64,000 bases of DNA, from NCBI GenBank assembly GCA_020073705.1, contig JAIQES010000020.1, positions 1-64,000 of the forward strand, in the 5' to 3' direction. The position numbers were made by a program, and so were the translations under genes. This DNA comes from Terriglobia bacterium (lineage in GTDB: Bacteria > Acidobacteriota > Terriglobia > Acidiferrales > UBA7541). Below the pieces are notes generated by a model that saw nothing but the letters and a program-made list of their open reading frames with translations, made no database searches and had not been told where the DNA came from. Of this stretch, positions 35,260-43,619 are shown in pieces; positions within the stretch are counted from its first letter, which is position 1, and each line of letters starts with the position of its first letter.

Positions 35260-35883
35260 TCATTTCGCCGCAGGTTTTGCTTGATTCCAATAGGGTTGCC
35301 AGGTGCCGTCCTTATTCGGCGTTGATTGTGGGGGGTCAGGATAGAATCCATGACGATTCGGCATCTGGACCTCCGGCAGACTGTTCTTATCCATAACATC
35401 GATCTCTTTAATGATGCCGTTCCAGTAAAGCAGAAGGGCGGTCAGAGCGTAGATATTGTCTGGGGTGAGATTCTTCTCTAGGGGGAATGGCGGCATGGCG
35501 CGCTGGATGTAGTCCCAAATCGTCGTCGCATACGGCGAATAGCTCCCTACGGTTTGAACAGGGATAGGGGTGTTGAGTGTGCCTATGCCTCCCACCAAAC
35601 GCGGCCACGGGTATATGCCCTCTCCGTTTTTTCCATGACAAGCAGCACACTTGGCGGCATAGATCGTCTCGCCTTCCTTGGCAGTTCCGCGTCCGGGAGG
35701 GAGTTCCTTTCCGTCGGAACCTACAACACCATCCGAGGGGTGCAATTCTGCTTCCGTCGGCGCCCTCCCCACGTTATAGATAGGGAGCTGCGCCATGGCT
35801 GTCCCGCACGCCAACAGAACCATCACCGGCAATAGAAAATTAGATTTTGCCGCCAGAATAGTACGAGTTCTTTGACGGGCCAT
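35260..35883 (-). CDS. Exported c-type cytochrome partnering SoxC-like enzyme
   Basis: 207 residues from ATG 35883 (an in-frame ATG at 35928 is also possible). The N-terminus MARQRTRTILAAKSNFLLPV with a hydrophobic core to GTAMAQ is a signal peptide. One haem site C79-A-A-C-H83 is followed by a cytochrome-c fold; RAMPPFPLEKNLTPDNIYAL holds the probable Met axial ligand. The C-terminal region is long and Pro-rich. The gene overlaps the 3' end of the SoxC-like gene, the usual arrangement of sulfite dehydrogenase pairs (SorAB, SoxCD), so it should take electrons from the molybdenum enzyme in the periplasm. Confidence 0.88.
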   Translation of the reverse strand: MARQRTRTILAAKSNFLLPVMVLLACGTAMAQLPIYNVGRAPTEAELHPSDGVVGSDGKELPPGRGTAKEGETIYAAKCAACHGKNGEGIYPWPRLVGGIGTLNTPIPVQTVGSYSPYATTIWDYIQRAMPPFPLEKNLTPDNIYALTALLLYWNGIIKEIDVMDKNSLPEVQMPNRHGFYPDPPQSTPNKDGTWQPYWNQAKPAAK

Positions 35884-37264
35884 TGGTGTTGTACAGCGTG
35901 TTGTACAGCGCATCTTGGACGCTCCCATCTGGCTTCACTCGCCATGGCAGAATTGGATTATTGAGAAACTCCATAATTGCTGCGGTTTCCCACCAGTGCT
36001 CAATTTCCTCGCCGGTATAGTGGGGGGTTACCTGATCGCCCCACAGTTTGGCTAGCTCCAGCATCGTCGGTTGAATGTCACCGTATTCATTGGTGCAGCG
36101 AGACATAATCACAGTCTCTGCTCCGGACCAATTCCAGCCCAGGCGAAATCGCGTAAATGCCTTTCGAAACACGGGCTGCTGAAGTTGCGCGTCCTTCCAA
36201 GTCCGCCCGCCGTCGGTGCTTACTTCCACTCTGCTGATCGCGCCTCGACCGGACCAAGCCAAGCCGGAAATCTCATACAAGCCGCGCTCCGGCAGATGGT
36301 GCGCGTCCGATGGGTAGGTGATTAAGGATTTCGGTCCGACTTGAGATTCGTACCAGCTCGCCTTGCCGTTCGGTTTCAAATTGGTGTAGGAGCTGGTTTC
36401 CCGCCCGAGATAGTAAGGTTTGTCCACCAACTTAATGCGCTTCACGTACTTCACGTTGTTGACCCCTTGCCAACCGGGAACGACCAGCCTTAATGGATAA
36501 CCCTGTTCGCGCCGCAGCGCCTCGCCATTTTGACCGTACGCCACGATCACGTCGTCCATGGCCTTGGCGAGCGGAAAGCTCTTCGCATGCCGACAAAGGT
36601 CCGCCCCTTCCGCAACCAGCCAGCTCGCCTGCTTTTGCACACCGGCTCCCTTGAGCAGCAGGGAGAGGGGAACTCCCGTCCATTCACTGGTAGAGACTCT
36701 TCCATGCATTGCTTGGATTACAGTCAAGTCGGCCCTCCCTAACTTCTGGTCGTGCAACATGGACTTATAATGCATCAGGCCGCTGTTTCCAGTGCACTCC
36801 AAGAAGTGAATTCGGGATACAGAAGGGAGGCGCTTCAATTCCTCCATGGTGAAGACCAGGGGACGGTCCACCATGCCGTAAATCATGAGAGTGTGCTGCC
36901 GGGGATCAATGTTCGTGATATGCATATCGTGCTGAACCAAGTAATGATAAGAGGATGGTGTGATGACTCCGATCGAATCCTGAAGCGGGGTCAGGTTTCG
37001 TAGTCCCGTGGCGCCATTCCATCCTACACTTGGTATGCGTACAGTGGTCTCGTAGCGAGAACGCCCGCCGTATAACAAATCCTGAATGTTGGGTTCGTCG
37101 GGGGTAACGCCCAGCTTGGTAACGCCCATGCTGGTGTTGGGTTCACCGGGGGTAACGCTCGCGAGCGCGTTGCCATTCGCGAACGGTATCGCTCCCACGG
37201 CCAAGCCGGCCATAGCTGCAGTTCCCTTCAAAAATCCTCTACGATCAGACATCTTGGAATTCAT
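35840..37264 (-). CDS. SoxC/SorA-like periplasmic molybdopterin sulfite dehydrogenase
   Basis: 474 residues. The Tat signal DRRGFLKGTAAMAG (Arg8-Arg9) fits export of a folded molybdoprotein. The sulfite-oxidase-fold Moco domain (about 90-320) has the Mo-ligating Cys157 in HFLECTGNSG, followed by TSEWTGVPLSLLL and YGQNGEALRREQGYPLRLVV. The dimerisation domain (about 330-440) has EVSTDGGRTWKDAQL. It oxidises sulfite or a sulfane-type group, passing electrons to the cytochrome c encoded behind it. No soxA, X, Y, Z or B genes are present, so it is not a full Sox system. The extreme N-terminus contains a short repeat (VTPGEPN and VTPDEPN). Confidence 0.88.
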   Translation of the reverse strand: MNSKMSDRRGFLKGTAAMAGLAVGAIPFANGNALASVTPGEPNTSMGVTKLGVTPDEPNIQDLLYGGRSRYETTVRIPSVGWNGATGLRNLTPLQDSIGVITPSSYHYLVQHDMHITNIDPRQHTLMIYGMVDRPLVFTMEELKRLPSVSRIHFLECTGNSGLMHYKSMLHDQKLGRADLTVIQAMHGRVSTSEWTGVPLSLLLKGAGVQKQASWLVAEGADLCRHAKSFPLAKAMDDVIVAYGQNGEALRREQGYPLRLVVPGWQGVNNVKYVKRIKLVDKPYYLGRETSSYTNLKPNGKASWYESQVGPKSLITYPSDAHHLPERGLYEISGLAWSGRGAISRVEVSTDGGRTWKDAQLQQPVFRKAFTRFRLGWNWSGAETVIMSRCTNEYGDIQPTMLELAKLWGDQVTPHYTGEEIEHWWETAAIMEFLNNPILPWRVKPDGSVQDALYNTLYNTNGPSKNSYYSGGKI

Positions 37265-37453
37265 AGTGGGAACCTCCTAAGCGAATACTTTTTGCGAAGC
37301 TAGCGCTAAAATCGATTCATGTCAACAAGTGGGTTGTAAAGTGGGCCGGAATTTCCGATTTCAACTTTATCTCTCCGTGAGACATACGGCAGCCGCCCCC
37401 TCTCCTGCCAAGATCAGCACGAGCGAGCACACAGTTCTTGTGAGAATTGCGGA

Positions 37454-38695
37454 TCAGACAGCCCCAGCGGCCCGTAGCTGCTGCATTTCCGACGCGCTCA
37501 AGCCCAATTCCTTCGAATACACTTCTTCATTATGCTGGCCGACCGACGGTGCGGGCCGCGCGACGCGCAGCCGCTCATTGTTGATGAGTGCGAAGCCTCC
37601 CGGATATTTCATCCGCACACCGGATGAGGGGTCCTCCATTTCCGTCCAGAAGTTCCTGGCGGCAAGGTGCGGATCGCCATAAATGTCCTTGATAGTATGC
37701 ACCGGATACCCGAGGATTTCCCGCTTCACGGCGCCCTCGTAGAACTCCTGCTTGGTTAGCGCGGAAAGAAAGCGCCCGATGGGGGCTTCGAACGCGTCCA
37801 CTTCGTCCTGTGTAACCGCGGTGGCATCGAAGTTGTCCCAATTCACCTGCTTGAGCCATTCCGGGGCGGAATTTGTTTCGTCCATCCAGGCTACGAGTTG
37901 CCGGTTGGCGTGACGGCCGGCGGCTCCGCCGTACAGGCAAAAGTTGATCCACCCGTCCTGGCAGGGCCAAAACATTCGCATCTTGGCGCCTGTGACGCTC
38001 CGGCCAGTTAAAAAAATTCCCGCGCGCTCGGGGTTGGTGCGATTTAGATCCCAAAAGGCAGGGGCGTGAGCGAGAGCCGCCATCACAGCCGCCTGTGCGG
38101 AAACGTCCACATGCTGACCTGTGTTCATCAGGCTGCGATAGGCAAGCGCTGTAAGCGCACCCATCGCCGCTTCGGCTCCCACCCACATCGGCGCCTGGGG
38201 AACGGTTACGCGCATTGGTTCGCCGTCCTTTTCTCCTGCAAGCGACATCGCGCCGCCCAGAGCCATGATCTCCAGATCCGAACCCGAGAAATTCTGATAG
38301 GGTCCATCTTGCCCGTAGGGTGTAATGGAAACCCAGATGAGTCTCGGGTTCCGATGTTTTAGCTGGGCATAACCGAGACCTCGTTCGTTCAGCGACCCTG
38401 GCGGAAAAGATTCCAGCAGGAAGTCTGCACCTTTCACAAGGCGGACCAGCAGGTTCTGACCCGCGGGGTTTTCAAGGTCCAGCGTAATGCCCCGCTTGTT
38501 CGCATTGAAGGCCAGCCAGTGCAGACTTTGGGGCTCCCCGCGCGCAGGCCGCAGGAGTGGGGGAGTGCTGCGCGAAGGATCTCCTGTGGGAGGCTCTACC
38601 TTAATGACGTCGGCTCCCAAATCGCCGAGGATCTTGCCGCATGAGAAACCGAGAGGCCCGGTCAAATCCAGGACGCGATAAGGTGTCAGCAGCAA
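37454..38695 (-). CDS. Family III CoA-transferase (CaiB/BaiF type), catalytic Asp replaced
   Basis: 413 residues with the interlocked-ring CoA-transferase pattern: TPYRVLDLTGPLGFSCGKIL, DLGADVIKVEPPTGDPSR, NANKRGITLDL, FNFS/GSDLEIMALGG and the central VDVSAQAAV. In formyl-CoA transferase the residue corresponding to Ala202 is the catalytic Asp169, which forms the acyl anhydride. With Ala there the subunit should be inactive alone. Two-subunit family III transferases in aromatic pathways (BbsEF, phthalate SptAB) exist, and the second transferase at 41670-42881 may be its partner. It is last in the minus-strand operon from 42881, 75 bases after the divergent UbiD. Confidence 0.9.
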   Translation of the reverse strand: MLLTPYRVLDLTGPLGFSCGKILGDLGADVIKVEPPTGDPSRSTPPLLRPARGEPQSLHWLAFNANKRGITLDLENPAGQNLLVRLVKGADFLLESFPPGSLNERGLGYAQLKHRNPRLIWVSITPYGQDGPYQNFSGSDLEIMALGGAMSLAGEKDGEPMRVTVPQAPMWVGAEAAMGALTALAYRSLMNTGQHVDVSAQAAVMAALAHAPAFWDLNRTNPERAGIFLTGRSVTGAKMRMFWPCQDGWINFCLYGGAAGRHANRQLVAWMDETNSAPEWLKQVNWDNFDATAVTQDEVDAFEAPIGRFLSALTKQEFYEGAVKREILGYPVHTIKDIYGDPHLAARNFWTEMEDPSSGVRMKYPGGFALINNERLRVARPAPSVGQHNEEVYSKELGLSASEMQQLRAAGAV

Positions 38696-38770
38696 TGCTC
38701 ACCTGGCAATGGAACACACTTCCTGGCGATGGAAACCAACGCAGGCCCCTTCCAAAGCCAACGATTGAAT

Positions 38771-40351
38771 TTACCGGCCCGTGCGAGCCAATACTTCGAC
38801 CCAGCCATGCATCCGCTGTTTCGCTCGCTCGACATCGGACTTCGAGAAGAATTTCAAGGGATCAACCCTGTCCACCGGATAGACGGGCCGATGAAAGTCC
38901 TGTTCGAAACCATAGGGCACCGTCGCGTCAACACCCATGCCGCCCTCGAAGCGGGTATTCGAGGCGGTCCATTCCCGCTCGCCGGCCGTCATGCGCTCCT
39001 GCGGCTGGAACGTCTGCCCAATGCCACCCGGCAGGGGATTCAGAATATCGGTGTGGGGATTTACGCGTGTGGTCAGGCACCACATGATGTCGTCCATGCT
39101 GTAGATATCCACATCGGGACTCACGGCGATTGCCAGTCGCATTCCCTGATTGCACGCCAGAATGGCTGCCAGGAAGTTGCGTTGCCAGCCCTCCTCGATC
39201 TTGTTGCGCTTCTTGACCTGGATGATGACTCCGCCCCAGTCCGTCATGCAGTAGGGGATGTTGACATCCTGAATGATGCCGGGTTGCAGACGCTCGCAGA
39301 GCTCGTAGATGGCCGCCTCACGGAGTGTCGTATCAATGTTGCTGTCGTCAGCGGTATGAACGCCCAGCGGAAAAATGATCGGTCTGCTACTGCGCTTTCG
39401 CATCGTAATCGCGGTCACGTGGAACGTCGGCGCTTTGTACGCCTTGCCCATATAGCCGGCCCATTCCGGATGAAAGAAGTGCTTGCCTTGCACGCCTGCT
39501 TTTTCTGCTTCGGCCGTTTCGTAGCGCTTATCTCTTGGGTGCAGCAAACCTTCCAGCACATATTCCGATTCGGCGATGGCGTACGCATCCACCGTGCGCG
39601 CCTTCACGATCTTCACGGGACTGCCTTGGATAGCGCCGGCGACGCCCACTTCGTCACAACCTTTTGGCAGAATTACGTAGTCAAAGCCCGACCCCGCGAC
39701 CAGCGTGCACGCCGGAGGGACTCCGAAACACATCGTGAGGGGAATTGGCTTCTCGTCCTTGTAATGTTCGGTGATGATTTGCCACATGTGGGAACCCGGA
39801 GAGGCCTGGAAGGTGCCCACGTTCCCCCAGCGAAAATTCATCCGGTTGTAACCGATGTGGCTGCCGCCGCCGAAATAATCTCCGATGACGCAACTGATCC
39901 CGCTCCCAACGGTCAGCTCCGGCTCCAGCGCCGTATGACGAATGGCGGTGATGTACTTGTTGACATCCAGATCGTCGGTAATAACCTCTTCCTGGCATGG
40001 GGCTTCACTCTGCTGAATTTCGACCGGCGGAACGGGGTGCGTCATCGCGCGGGCAATGTGTTTGGTGCGGTTCTGCGGGCCTTGAAAACCGAACAGCTTA
40101 TCCACCACGTGGATGTCCGCCAGAAGGTTCGTAATGGCGCGCGCATGGGGCTTTCCTTTCACCTTGTTGAACAGCAGCACAGGGCCCCCGTCCAAGTGCT
40201 TCTGCAGGCCGGTGATCTCCAGATCGGGATCCACCTCCACGTCGGTCTTCAGAACGTCGCCCTGCGCATCCAGCCACTCCAGGGCTGAACGGAGGGAAGT
40301 AATATCTTTTTTCGTCTCCGCTTTTGGTGTTTCGCTTCTGACTATGGACAC
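38771..40351 (-). CDS. Divergent UbiD-family decarboxylase (copy 3), candidate aroyl-CoA decarboxylase
   Basis: 526 residues, the longest of the four copies. UbiD landmarks are present: NVKG-type loop FNKVKGKPHA, GISCVIGDYFGGGSHIGYNR, SPGSHMW and a C-terminal DIMWCLTTRVNPHTDI. Arg170 (GYNRMNF) aligns with the catalytic Arg. The catalytic motif is altered: where the other copies have EGPFGEW, it reads HFFHPEW, keeping the second Glu (Glu296) but with His291 in place of the first, after an insertion of about 20 residues. It lies between the MFS and a CoA-transferase gene in one operon, as expected of a phthaloyl-CoA-decarboxylase-like enzyme acting on a CoA thioester. Confidence 0.88.
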   Translation of the reverse strand: MSIVRSETPKAETKKDITSLRSALEWLDAQGDVLKTDVEVDPDLEITGLQKHLDGGPVLLFNKVKGKPHARAITNLLADIHVVDKLFGFQGPQNRTKHIARAMTHPVPPVEIQQSEAPCQEEVITDDLDVNKYITAIRHTALEPELTVGSGISCVIGDYFGGGSHIGYNRMNFRWGNVGTFQASPGSHMWQIITEHYKDEKPIPLTMCFGVPPACTLVAGSGFDYVILPKGCDEVGVAGAIQGSPVKIVKARTVDAYAIAESEYVLEGLLHPRDKRYETAEAEKAGVQGKHFFHPEWAGYMGKAYKAPTFHVTAITMRKRSSRPIIFPLGVHTADDSNIDTTLREAAIYELCERLQPGIIQDVNIPYCMTDWGGVIIQVKKRNKIEEGWQRNFLAAILACNQGMRLAIAVSPDVDIYSMDDIMWCLTTRVNPHTDILNPLPGGIGQTFQPQERMTAGEREWTASNTRFEGGMGVDATVPYGFEQDFHRPVYPVDRVDPLKFFSKSDVERAKQRMHGWVEVLARTGR

Positions 40352-40377
40352 GCGCCGTGCTCCTTTTCATCCTGACT

Positions 40378-41673
40378 TTACTTTGCGGATGCCAACCCAC
40401 ATCTTACAGTTTTCGAATCTATTGAAAAATAGAGAATGACCATGGCCAAGTTCACCACGCTGATGAATCCGAATGCGCCCAGATAGCGGCCACGAAAATG
40501 AGCGATCAGAAAACCGATTATCGTGGGGGCTAGCCCACCGATTAAGTTTCCGATCCCCACGAAAATTCCGGTGGCGCGCCCAATTTGCTTTGGGAGCGCC
40601 AGCGATTGCATGATGGAAGCGTTCATGGCTCCGTAAATCATAGGAGCGGCTAAAGACGTAACCAGCAAGAGTACGGACGCGATAGCGCTGGAAACAGCCA
40701 CAGAGGCTAAAATCAGGGCGGCGACCACTGCGCTGGTAAGAGTGCCCACCAGCGCGGGTCGCATCGTTCGATCCGCAAAGTATCCCAGCCCCAAGGACAC
40801 CACGATCGGCAACGTATAGCTCAATGCCACCCATCCTCCGAGGGCACTGAACGGAATCCCGCGCACCTGCGTCAGATAGGTCGGAATCCAAGTCGTCAGA
40901 CCGAATAGCGTGGCCACCGCGCCCACATGGCAAAGCGTGACGACCCAAAATTCGAAATTGGCGAGCAGCGACCCAAGCTTGATCGAGCGCCCAGCGTGGA
41001 TTTCCTCAGGCTCAGTTGCGGGAAGACTAACGATGTGCTCGCGTTCCTCGCGATTGGCACGGCCGGATTGCGCCGGTGTATCCGGGGCCAGAAACAACAG
41101 CATGGGCATTAAAACCAGGACTGACCCAGCACCCAGCGCCCAGAAGACCACACGCCACCCGCCTAATGAAATCAGGAGAGTCGCCGCAGGCAGGCCGAGG
41201 GCGAGCCCCACCTGATTGCCATTGACCCAAAGGGACTGGATGCGGCCCCGCTCACGAATGGGGAACCAGCGTCTTGCGTATGTATTGCATACCGGCCAAA
41301 TGCATCCCTCGGTGAGCCCGAGCACGAAACGAGCGGCGTAAAGCTCGCTGACACTATGACTGACCGCGCACCACATGGTCGTCAGCGCCCATCCGCACAC
41401 ACCGAACATCGCCGCGCGACGCGGGCCCAGATGGTCCACGACAAATCCCCATACCAGAAGTCCCCCACCGTAACCGATAAAGAAAATCGTGGATAGGAAT
41501 CCCATGCGCGCCTGCTGGCCCATAAGCGTCATATCGGAAAGAAACTTTCGGTCGGCAAGAACCACGGCGATGTTCGTCTTATCGAGCTGGTTGACGACGA
41601 CAAGCATAAACAGCGTCGGCGCGACATACAACCAGCGCGCGGCGGTGCGCTTCGCTCCTGGCATTGATGTCAA
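40378..41673 (-). CDS. MFS transporter, anion:cation symporter (ACS) type
   Basis: 431 residues and 12 predicted membrane helices. The start (LYVAPTLFMLVVVNQLDKTN followed by VVLADRKF) and the loop GFVVDHLGPRRAAMFGVCGW are those of the ACS branch, which imports organic anions such as phthalate, tartrate, glucarate and hydroxybenzoates. LTEGCIWPVCNTYARRWFP is another ACS motif. It overlaps the CoA-transferase gene at 41670-42881 by four bases and is followed by the divergent UbiD 26 bases away, so it most likely imports the acid that those enzymes activate and decarboxylate. Confidence 0.9.
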   Translation of the reverse strand: MTSMPGAKRTAARWLYVAPTLFMLVVVNQLDKTNIAVVLADRKFLSDMTLMGQQARMGFLSTIFFIGYGGGLLVWGFVVDHLGPRRAAMFGVCGWALTTMWCAVSHSVSELYAARFVLGLTEGCIWPVCNTYARRWFPIRERGRIQSLWVNGNQVGLALGLPAATLLISLGGWRVVFWALGAGSVLVLMPMLLFLAPDTPAQSGRANREEREHIVSLPATEPEEIHAGRSIKLGSLLANFEFWVVTLCHVGAVATLFGLTTWIPTYLTQVRGIPFSALGGWVALSYTLPIVVSLGLGYFADRTMRPALVGTLTSAVVAALILASVAVSSAIASVLLLVTSLAAPMIYGAMNASIMQSLALPKQIGRATGIFVGIGNLIGGLAPTIIGFLIAHFRGRYLGAFGFISVVNLAMVILYFSIDSKTVRCGLASAK

Positions 41674-42881
41674 GAGAACACGCCCTGTTCCTGCAATCGC
41701 TGAAATTCCTCCGGCGGGAGCCCTAGCAACGATTGGAAGACAAACGAGTTGTGTTCGCCCAAACAGGGAGCGGGGCGCCGAATCCCGCCCGGCGTTTCAT
41801 CCAATTGGTAGGAGACCATGCGATAGTGATGCAGCCCCATTTCCGGATGTTCCATCTCCTGAAAGATTCGGCGGGAGGCGATCTGCGGGTCGGAAAAAAG
41901 GTCCCGCATCGTATTCACCGCGGCAGCATGGATTCCGCGATTTTGCAGCAGTGCCATCACCGCATGTGCGTCCATGTCTCGCGTCCAGTCTCCGATCAAT
42001 TTGTTTAATGAGGTCTCGTGCTGTTTCCGTTGTGAGAGGGAATGAAAGCGCTCATCGGAAAGCCACGACGGCTGGCCGGCGGCGTGACAAAACTTGGTCC
42101 ACTCCTCGTCATCCCAGCAACTGATCACGCACCAGTGGCCATTGCGGCAAGGGTAACACCCATGTGGCGCGGCAGCGGGATCGCGATTGCCTGCACGATC
42201 CTCGACAACACCATTGCCTGAATAATCCAGCAGCGCACTGCCGAGAAACTGCAAGCCCGCCTCATATTGAGACAGGTCAATGTAGACGGACTTATTCGTC
42301 CGCCGCTGGTGGTCCAGCGCGGCTAGAATTGCGGCGCCCCCGAACGCTACCGCGATGAAATCAACATAGGGTCCGTAAATAAACTGCGGTGGCCCGTCCG
42401 GTTCACCGATGAAGTGGGTAAAACCACACAAAGACGACAGTTGCGTTCCGAAACCCGGATGGCGCGCATAGGGGCCCGTTTGGCCCATGTTGCTCGTGCT
42501 CAGCATAACCAGAGAGGACTTGCGCTCGCGCAGCGTCTGATACCCCAGGCCTAACCTGGCCACCACCCCGGGCCGCATATTTTCAATGACCACGTCGGCC
42601 CAGTCCACCAGACGGTACGCCAGAGCGAGCCCGTCGGGATGCTTGATATTGAGCGTCACGCCGTACTTGGAGTCGTTAAAAAACGCGAAGCACCCCGAAA
42701 GGTTTAGGCCGACTTTGCCGTTCCTATAGGGCGGATATTGCAGGCGAAAACCATCCGGGCGGTCCTGGGATTCCAGATGAACGACCTGCGCGCCGAAATT
42801 TGCGAGATACTTGCCGATACAAGGCCCGGCGGCATAGCCGCCAAGTTCGAGAACCTTCAGATTTTGGAGGGCATCTTTCAT
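41670..42881 (-). CDS. Family III CoA-transferase with Glu at the catalytic position
   Basis: 403 residues of the CaiB/BaiF family: LKVLELGGYAAGPCIGKYLA, NFGAQVVHLESQDRPDGFR, KYGVTLNIKHPDG, ENMRPGVVARLGLGY and VYIDLSQYEAG. The residue matching catalytic Asp169 of formyl-CoA transferase is Glu207; a carboxylate is kept, so it may be the active partner of the Ala-containing transferase at 37454-38695. It starts the minus-strand operon CoA-transferase, MFS, UbiD, CoA-transferase and overlaps the MFS gene by four bases. The likely reaction is CoA transfer from succinyl-CoA or a similar donor to an aromatic or unsaturated acid. Confidence 0.9.
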   Translation of the reverse strand: MKDALQNLKVLELGGYAAGPCIGKYLANFGAQVVHLESQDRPDGFRLQYPPYRNGKVGLNLSGCFAFFNDSKYGVTLNIKHPDGLALAYRLVDWADVVIENMRPGVVARLGLGYQTLRERKSSLVMLSTSNMGQTGPYARHPGFGTQLSSLCGFTHFIGEPDGPPQFIYGPYVDFIAVAFGGAAILAALDHQRRTNKSVYIDLSQYEAGLQFLGSALLDYSGNGVVEDRAGNRDPAAAPHGCYPCRNGHWCVISCWDDEEWTKFCHAAGQPSWLSDERFHSLSQRKQHETSLNKLIGDWTRDMDAHAVMALLQNRGIHAAAVNTMRDLFSDPQIASRRIFQEMEHPEMGLHHYRMVSYQLDETPGGIRRPAPCLGEHNSFVFQSLLGLPPEEFQRLQEQGVFS

Positions 42882-42957
42882 CGAAACATCCGGAGGCTCC
42901 CCGGAAGATATGTTGCTCGCGCTGCATGCGAAGATTCGCGCCCTTCCAACCTGATGA

Positions 42958-42972
42958 GCCTATGTATAGGGC
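42958..42972. promoter_or_regulatory. Operator-like palindrome upstream of CoA-transferase
   Basis: GCCTATGTATAGGGC has near-perfect GCC(C)TAT/ATAGGGC arms and lies 77 bases before the CoA-transferase start at 42881. It shares TATGT with the palindromes at 28289 and 43584. Confidence 0.4.
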
Positions 42973-43051
42973 CTCTGACAAAGGCTGGCTAGTTGGCTGG
43001 TTGAAAGCCAAAATCAGTTGGAACGGCACTCGTCGGCATTGCCATTCCTGC

Positions 43052-43528
43052 CTATTCGACAAGCTCCCGCAAGAGCTTTTTCTGTTCCATGGGATCCGCG
43101 CGCCGTTTGTACAGAATGGCGCTGGTAACGTACGATCCCGGTTCATACTCCTCATTGGCTTCGTCGGCCAGCACCTGCTCGACGCGACAGTTGAACTTGG
43201 CATTCTGAGGCGAGCAAATCATTTCTCCCGCCAGTTCCTCGACGGTGCCCTTGATGTAGTAAGCGACCCGCTCATCAACGATCACAATCGAAAGCTTGCC
43301 ATTTCTTCGCATGTTGTTCGTGGTGGTGGTATTGCCATACACCGCGAGCCGGATATTGCGATCATCTTTGGCGATCACTTCAAAATAGCTGAGCATCGCG
43401 GGATGCGGCCACCCGCCGGCATCCACTGTGCAAATGACAATCGCCTTTTCGGCGTGCGTCTGCAGATCGCTACCTGCCAGCCGCTGATACAGGTCCGCGG
43501 GCAATTTGTTTCCGACGACTTTGCTCAT
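43052..43528 (-). CDS. PNPOx-fold (pyridoxamine 5'-phosphate oxidase-like) flavin/cofactor-binding protein
   Basis: 158 residues of split-barrel fold: KAIVICTVDAGGWPHPAMLS (strand pair and cofactor loop), RLAVYGNTTTTNNMRRNGKL, SIVIVDERVAYYIKGTVEEL and CRVEQVLADEANEEYEPGSY. Proteins of this class bind FMN, F420 or haem and include flavin reductases and oxidases; true PNPOx residues for pyridoxal phosphate are not evident. It is a single gene between the CoA-transferase operon and the DASS transporter, with an operator-like palindrome ahead. A role in redox handling of a pathway intermediate or flavin supply is inference. Confidence 0.8.
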   Translation of the reverse strand: MSKVVGNKLPADLYQRLAGSDLQTHAEKAIVICTVDAGGWPHPAMLSYFEVIAKDDRNIRLAVYGNTTTTNNMRRNGKLSIVIVDERVAYYIKGTVEELAGEMICSPQNAKFNCRVEQVLADEANEEYEPGSYVTSAILYKRRADPMEQKKLLRELVE

Positions 43529-43583
43529 ATCTTACTCCCTGCTGTGATCACTACGGTTTCCCTCTTTGTTGCTTTGCGATTCG

Positions 43584-43597
43584 TATGTGTAATCATA
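43584..43597. promoter_or_regulatory. Operator-like palindrome upstream of PNPOx-fold gene
   Basis: TATGTGTAATCATA (TATG-N6-CATA) lies 55 bases before the gene start at 43528 and matches the core TATGTGTATCATA of the 28289 palindrome with one inserted base. Confidence 0.45.
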
Positions 43598-43619
43598 GGC
43601 TCATCCAATTGGAACAGCA

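Noticed and set aside
38729-40288. 519-codon plus-strand frame opposite UbiD copy 3
   Set aside because: Long only because the UbiD coding strand is codon-biased; its sequence shows no known pattern and has no ribosome site.
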